Below, one piece after another: positions 60,760 through 64,000 of a DNA stretch of 64,000 nt. The stretch's first letter is position 1; each line of letters begins with the position of its first letter. The notes beneath the pieces are model-generated. The model had not been told where the DNA came from, ran no database searches, and saw only the letters and a list, made by a program, of their open reading frames with translations. The translations under genes and the position numbers were made by a program. Source of the stretch: Candidatus Competibacteraceae bacterium (GTDB taxonomy: Bacteria > Pseudomonadota > Gammaproteobacteria > Competibacterales > Competibacteraceae); NCBI GenBank assembly GCA_016713505.1, contig JADJPA010000001.1, forward strand, positions 372,001 to 436,000, read 5' to 3'.

Positions 60760-61548
60760 ATGATGGCCATGCGACGACACGAGATCAATCTTGATGAATC
60801 TCAAGAAGCCGGCGAGCGTCGAGTGCTCGGCGGCCGGTTGCCGGTTCGAGAGGCAGCGGAGGATCGGACACGACGCCGCACGTTTAAGGAAAGGTGCGAT
60901 CAAGGTTTGACGGCCTTGAAATGGTTGAAAGACGCGACGACCGCGCTCAGTTCGCTGAAATCAATTGTCGCCTCGGCTTTTGGAGTGGGAATATTCGTTT
61001 ATTCCACGTCTTCGCCAGTCAGTTTGCTGGCCGAACTTTTTCCGCAGATCAGCGGCGGCAAGCAGTTCATGTGGTCGGACCCGAACAGCGCGCTCAAGGC
61101 GGGATTCGACAGCGCGTGCGCGCGTCCGAATTTGCGGAATGCATTTGGTTTGTTAGCCGTGGGGTCTGGATTACGGTTGCAATATGGCTTGACTCCCAAT
61201 CTGCAAAGCGGCGGATGGGGCGTGCATTGGGCTAGCACGCCGACCAAGCATTTCGATGCGTCCGAATTTGAAGCGTTCAGCGTCTGGGTGCGTGGCGGCA
61301 GCGGCGACGAATCGTTCGAGATCGGGTTGAAAGATACCCAAGGCGTGGAAGTCAAAATTGAGTCGAAAGATCGAGTAGCCGCCGACGCACTCAAAAGCGG
61401 TGTTGAAATCATGATTCCATTAAGTGAATTCAAGGGCGTCAATGTGCGTTCGCTGAATAACGTTAGTATCAGCTTTAATGAAGCGCATGGTTCGGGCGGA
61501 CTCTGCTTCAATAATTTGAAGTTTGAAAAGCCAAGCATCGGTACTTGA
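60760..61548 (+). CDS. Membrane-anchored protein with jelly-roll (CIA30/CBM-like) domain
   Basis: 262 residues. A basic cytoplasmic N-terminus (about 1-60), a hydrophobic segment (SIVASAFGVGIFVYS, about 67-83) and an outside domain. The latter has the beta-rich pattern of CIA30 or carbohydrate-binding jelly rolls: LRLQYGLTPNLQSGGWGVHW, FEAFSVWVRGGSGDESFEIGL, VEIMIPLSEFKGV and LCFNNLKFE. The ligand is unknown; the family link is by pattern only. ATG 60760 has GAGGAGG six bases upstream, a strong site. No homologous gene neighbours. It opens the lower-GC section of the window. Confidence 0.7.
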   Translation: MMAMRRHEINLDESQEAGERRVLGGRLPVREAAEDRTRRRTFKERCDQGLTALKWLKDATTALSSLKSIVASAFGVGIFVYSTSSPVSLLAELFPQISGGKQFMWSDPNSALKAGFDSACARPNLRNAFGLLAVGSGLRLQYGLTPNLQSGGWGVHWASTPTKHFDASEFEAFSVWVRGGSGDESFEIGLKDTQGVEVKIESKDRVAADALKSGVEIMIPLSEFKGVNVRSLNNVSISFNEAHGSGGLCFNNLKFEKPSIGT

Positions 61549-61613
61549 AGCGTAAGTATTACGTTAATTCAATACGTTGTTTCTAACTTGTTTAAGTATA
61601 GGAGTTGAAAAAT

Positions 61614-62042
61614 TTATTTGGTGGTTTCTTCGATTTTGGTTAATACAAAATTATCTACTGGATAGAGATAGCTATTACTGCCTTTATGGTATGACCAGAC
61701 GGTAATTGAATTATTCTCTGGTTTCACAGCGATCAACCCCCCTTCATGCCAAAGGTAAGAGAAATCATTAACCATCACGCCATAAGTAAAACCTTCAGGT
61801 AGCTTTGGCGCGATTTCAAGTTTGCCAATCTGAGGATGACCGATAGAGGGGCCTGTCATCCAAGAAGCTCTAAATTTATTGTCTGATTTTTGTAGGGTCC
61901 AGACTTCTCGATTCTTATCAACAATCCCATTCTGGGAAAGCAGATAGCGTTGGTCGTTACTATTTTTATATTCACCCGGAGTGAAAATTGATTCACGATT
62001 TAATGGAGCAGGTTTAGGCCGCTTGGCTTCAAGACAATTCAA
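61614..62042 (-). CDS. Hypothetical protein, probably the frameshifted C-terminal part of a secreted protein
   Basis: 142 residues if read from TTG 62042; no family recognised and no ribosome-binding site for that TTG. The frame closes upstream at a TAA about 12 nt before it. The sequence is beta-rich and polar (FTPGEYKNSNDQRYLLSQNG, EVWTLQKSDNKFRASW, FSYLWHEGGLIAVKP, NSITVWSYHKGSNSYLY). The preceding small frame (62029-62151) supplies a start codon and signal peptide but runs +1 out of phase and overlaps by 14 nt. The simplest reading is a single gene broken by one frameshift, real or a sequencing error. Low GC compared with the window. Confidence 0.55.
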   Translation of the reverse strand: MNCLEAKRPKPAPLNRESIFTPGEYKNSNDQRYLLSQNGIVDKNREVWTLQKSDNKFRASWMTGPSIGHPQIGKLEIAPKLPEGFTYGVMVNDFSYLWHEGGLIAVKPENNSITVWSYHKGSNSYLYPVDNFVLTKIEETTK

Positions 62043-62151
62043 GTATGTTATTTAAATTTTCATAATTATCGCCCGCCTTCAATCGGCCGCAATCTGCGGC
62101 CAAGCTGGATGAAAATAAAAGAATTATGCAGGAAAGCAGGAGTCTGTTCAT
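62029..62151 (-). CDS. Signal-peptide ORF, likely 5' part of the frameshifted gene
   Basis: 40 codons from ATG 62151, which overlaps the preceding gene stop by 4 nt (ATGA). It encodes a clean signal peptide (MNRLLLSCIILLFSSSLAA, cleavage before ADCGRLKAGDNYENL), then stops at TGA 62031-62029. The downstream frame in +1 phase is long and polar, as expected for the mature protein. On its own it would be an odd 20-residue secreted peptide with one Cys, so it is more likely the 5' piece of a split gene. Confidence 0.55.
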   Translation of the reverse strand: MNRLLLSCIILLFSSSLAADCGRLKAGDNYENLNNILELS

Positions 62152-62594
62152 TGATGCTTCTCCCTGAACAGGCAGGCTATTGGCGGATTTGAACTGGCGC
62201 ACTGATTAACGGTGTCAGCGACCATGGAAGGGGTGGAAGCGTTATCTTTATTGTGAAGCGATTGCCCTTCATTATGCAGTTTTACCGCAGCCTTGCGAGG
62301 AGGCTGGATCGCGCTGGCTTGAGAAGGTTTTTCGAAATTGTTAATCGTGGTTGACGTATTGGCAGTCACGGACGTATTGGAGGTGACCGTATTAGAAAGC
62401 ACTGAAGTGTTGGAGGTAATCGACGTATTCGTCACGGCCGGCACGACGGGCGGTTGAGGATTTAAAAAAGTTTTGACGGCTACCCAAGCTGAAATAATGC
62501 CCGTGAGCGTGCCGATAATCCCTATAATGATGTTGATCTTTGCGTATCTTGGTTCCATGTCTTTATGGCGCGAGCTGGAAGCCGGTGGATTCAT
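62148..62594 (-). CDS. Hypothetical single-pass protein with Asn-Thr-Ser repeats
   Basis: 148 residues. One membrane segment (INIIIGIIGTLTGIISAWVAV, about 19-40) follows a short cytoplasmic N-terminus. Outside it is a stretch of NTSxTSNTSV-type repeats (about 55-90) and a polar tail with two Cys residues (QCASS, ACLFREK) that could form a disulphide. ATG 62594 is chosen; an ATG at 62558 is also in frame. No family recognised. Its stop is coupled to the signal-peptide ORF. Part of the low-GC pocket. Confidence 0.6.
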   Translation of the reverse strand: MNPPASSSRHKDMEPRYAKINIIIGIIGTLTGIISAWVAVKTFLNPQPPVVPAVTNTSITSNTSVLSNTVTSNTSVTANTSTTINNFEKPSQASAIQPPRKAAVKLHNEGQSLHNKDNASTPSMVADTVNQCASSNPPIACLFREKHQ

Positions 62595-62655
62595 GAGGCC
62601 CCATTCAATTAAACATGCGATAGCTTAATCATGGTAAGCAACTGGGGCGATTCAT

Positions 62656-64000
62656 TCAAGCCAGCGGCGGTCGGCTGTAGTGCTGGATGGCCGCCAAAAA
62701 CATGCCCTTGCGGATGGGCTTGGTCAGATGGCCGTTGCAGCCGGCGTCCAGGCTGCGTTGTTCGTCTTCCTTCAAGGCATTGGCGGTCAAGGCGATGATC
62801 GGCACCGGCGCGTAGCCCTGTTCGCGTTCCCACTGGCGAATCAGTCCGGTGGCGGTGTAACCGTCCATCACCGGCATTTGCACGTCCATCAAGATCAAAT
62901 CGTAGCTGCCTCGCTTGAACAGTTCGACCGCCACCGCGCCGTCTTCGGCAAGGGTCAACCGGTGCGAGGTTTGTTTGAGATAAGCCCGGATCAGCATGAC
63001 ATTGTCCTTGGCGTCGTCCGCCATCAGGATGGACAAGCCTTCATCTTCCGACTGACCGGCCAGCAACCCGCTGATGCGGGTGCGGGTGCGCGGTTCGACG
63101 CGCGGAATGCCATTGGCGTAATTGACGAGCTGATTGACCGCATCCCATAGCACTTGACGCTTGATCGGCTTCATCAGACAGACGATTCGCCCCCTGGCCG
63201 CTTCCGCCATCTCATAACAGCAGCGTTCGCCGCTGCCCAGTAGAACGATCGGCAAGGTCGAATAACCCGCTTCCTGGTCCAAAACGTCCAGCAGATTCGG
63301 CCCGGAGCAATCCGGCAGTTGCGAATCGAGCACCAGCATGTGCCGGGGGCGGTCGCTGATGGGCCGGTCGCGCAACTGGCCCAAGGCGGTTTCGACGGTT
63401 TCCGCCTCCGCGACGCTCGCGCCACCCACGCTCAGAGCCTCACTGACGATGAGGCGGTTGATGGCGACATCATCGACCACCAACACCGTCCAACCCGCCA
63501 GCGCGGGTGCGGCGAGCGCTTTGGCGGTCAGCTCCGGTGAGATCGTGCCGAGCTTGACCGTGAAAAAGAACGTGCTGCCTTGACCGGCTTGGCTTTCCAG
63601 GCCGATCTTGCCACCCATCAACTCGACCAGCCGCCGGCTGATGGCCAAGCCCAAGCCCGTGCCGCCATATTTTCGATTGATCGAGCCGTCGGCCTGAGTG
63701 AACGCTTTGAAAATAAGCTCTTGTTTTTCAGAGGCGATGCCGATACCGGTATCGGTCACCGAGAAGCACAGATGACCCGGAACGGACGAACTCGGGTCGT
63801 TCTCCACTACGAGAATCACTTGACCGCGTTCGGTGAATTTGATGGCGTTGCCGATCAGGTTGGTCAAGATCTGTTGCAAGCGACGGGGATCGCCTTCGAG
63901 GGTGAGCGGAACCTCCGGCGCGATCCGCAAGATCAGTTCAAGCCCCTTTTTCATGGCCCGCATCGCCACCAAATCGATCTGCTTGTTCAGCAAGCTTTCC
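62656..64000 (-). CDS. Hybrid sensor histidine kinase, C-terminal part (cut by window edge)
   Basis: 448 codons visible; the N-terminal sensor and HisKA domains lie right of the window. Visible parts: an HATPase domain ([42 protein letters not shown]), receiver 1 (VLVVDDVAINRLIV, VLDSQLPDCSG, weak in other positions), receiver 2 (ILMADDAKDNVML, LILMDVQMPVMDGY, IIALTANAL). Ends after QHYSRPPLA, with no Hpt seen. It resembles BarA-type hybrid kinases. The C-terminal end lies 61 nt from the Asn-Thr-Ser repeat gene on the same strand. Confidence 0.93.
   Translation of the reverse strand, partial: ESLLNKQIDLVAMRAMKKGLELILRIAPEVPLTLEGDPRRLQQILTNLIGNAIKFTERGQVILVVENDPSSSVPGHLCFSVTDTGIGIASEKQELIFKAFTQADGSINRKYGGTGLGLAISRRLVELMGGKIGLESQAGQGSTFFFTVKLGTISPELTAKALAAPALAGWTVLVVDDVAINRLIVSEALSVGGASVAEAETVETALGQLRDRPISDRPRHMLVLDSQLPDCSGPNLLDVLDQEAGYSTLPIVLLGSGERCCYEMAEAARGRIVCLMKPIKRQVLWDAVNQLVNYANGIPRVEPRTRTRISGLLAGQSEDEGLSILMADDAKDNVMLIRAYLKQTSHRLTLAEDGAVAVELFKRGSYDLILMDVQMPVMDGYTATGLIRQWEREQGYAPVPIIALTANALKEDEQRSLDAGCNGHLTKPIRKGMFLAAIQHYSRPPLA

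Noticed and set aside
62029..62042. Programmed +1 frameshift of the prfB kind
   Set aside because: The slip codon would be TCT over CTT, which re-pairs poorly, and no Shine-Dalgarno stimulator sits at the right distance; mutation or error is simpler.

Overview
The window is a GC-rich, densely coded bacterial chromosome segment. It has TypA, HrpA, class II DAHP synthase, type-1 GshA, a YciA thioesterase, YdcH, an entericidin-like lipoprotein and an nrdR-ribD-ribE-ribBA-ribH-nusB operon. This set points to a gammaproteobacterium. The pairing of heavy Ser/Thr-kinase signalling with crotonase and 3-hydroxyacyl-CoA dehydrogenase genes would fit an environmental, Competibacter-like lineage, but that placement is inference only. 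I saw no tRNA, rRNA, CRISPR array or transposase.

Layout. 0-6.2 kb: 3' part of typA (cut by the window edge), a cold-shock gene, hrpA, a DUF3079 protein and a YjdF-type membrane protein. 6.2-13.6 kb (minus strand): a 918-residue tail-anchored coiled-coil protein with eight 27-bp repeats, then a translationally coupled vWA - PP2C phosphatase - atypical kinase triad (YegL/YegK/YegI or TerY-P type), then a TetR regulator. 14-16.4 kb: pgi, an entericidin-like gene, ydcH. 16.4-25.5 kb: a second Ser/Thr signalling cluster, divergently organised: a membrane protein and a PP2C phosphatase on the minus strand, and on the plus strand a pseudokinase fused through a membrane segment to an FGE-sulfatase-like domain, an intact kinase with the same architecture, and a coupled CsgG-like protein with eight PEGA repeats.

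25.6-37.1 kb is mostly metabolic: malic enzyme with a recognisable promoter, enoyl-CoA hydratase, 3-hydroxyacyl-CoA dehydrogenase, an M17 aminopeptidase, gshA, two secreted or wall-acting proteins, and a glutamine amidotransferase coupled to DAHP synthase. 37.4-46 kb is sensory: a double periplasmic binding protein (sugar-ABC type fused to RbsB type) overlaps a TorS-like hybrid histidine kinase, followed by an EamA exporter and a NIT-domain chemoreceptor. 46-56.9 kb holds two alpha/beta hydrolases, an orphan multi-TM protein, an MBL hydrolase, the riboflavin operon, an HDAC-family enzyme, a thioesterase and a CNNM/CBS protein. 56.9-64 kb has a fused 5-oxoprolinase-like enzyme, then a lower-GC pocket of unrecognised small genes (one apparently frameshifted), and the 3' part of another hybrid histidine kinase.

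The most distinctive content is three signalling modules: the vWA/PP2C/kinase triad beside a repeat-bearing coiled-coil protein; the pseudokinase plus kinase pair with matching FGE-like output domains and a PEGA/CsgG/POTRA-like partner; and the dual-binding-protein plus hybrid-kinase receptor.
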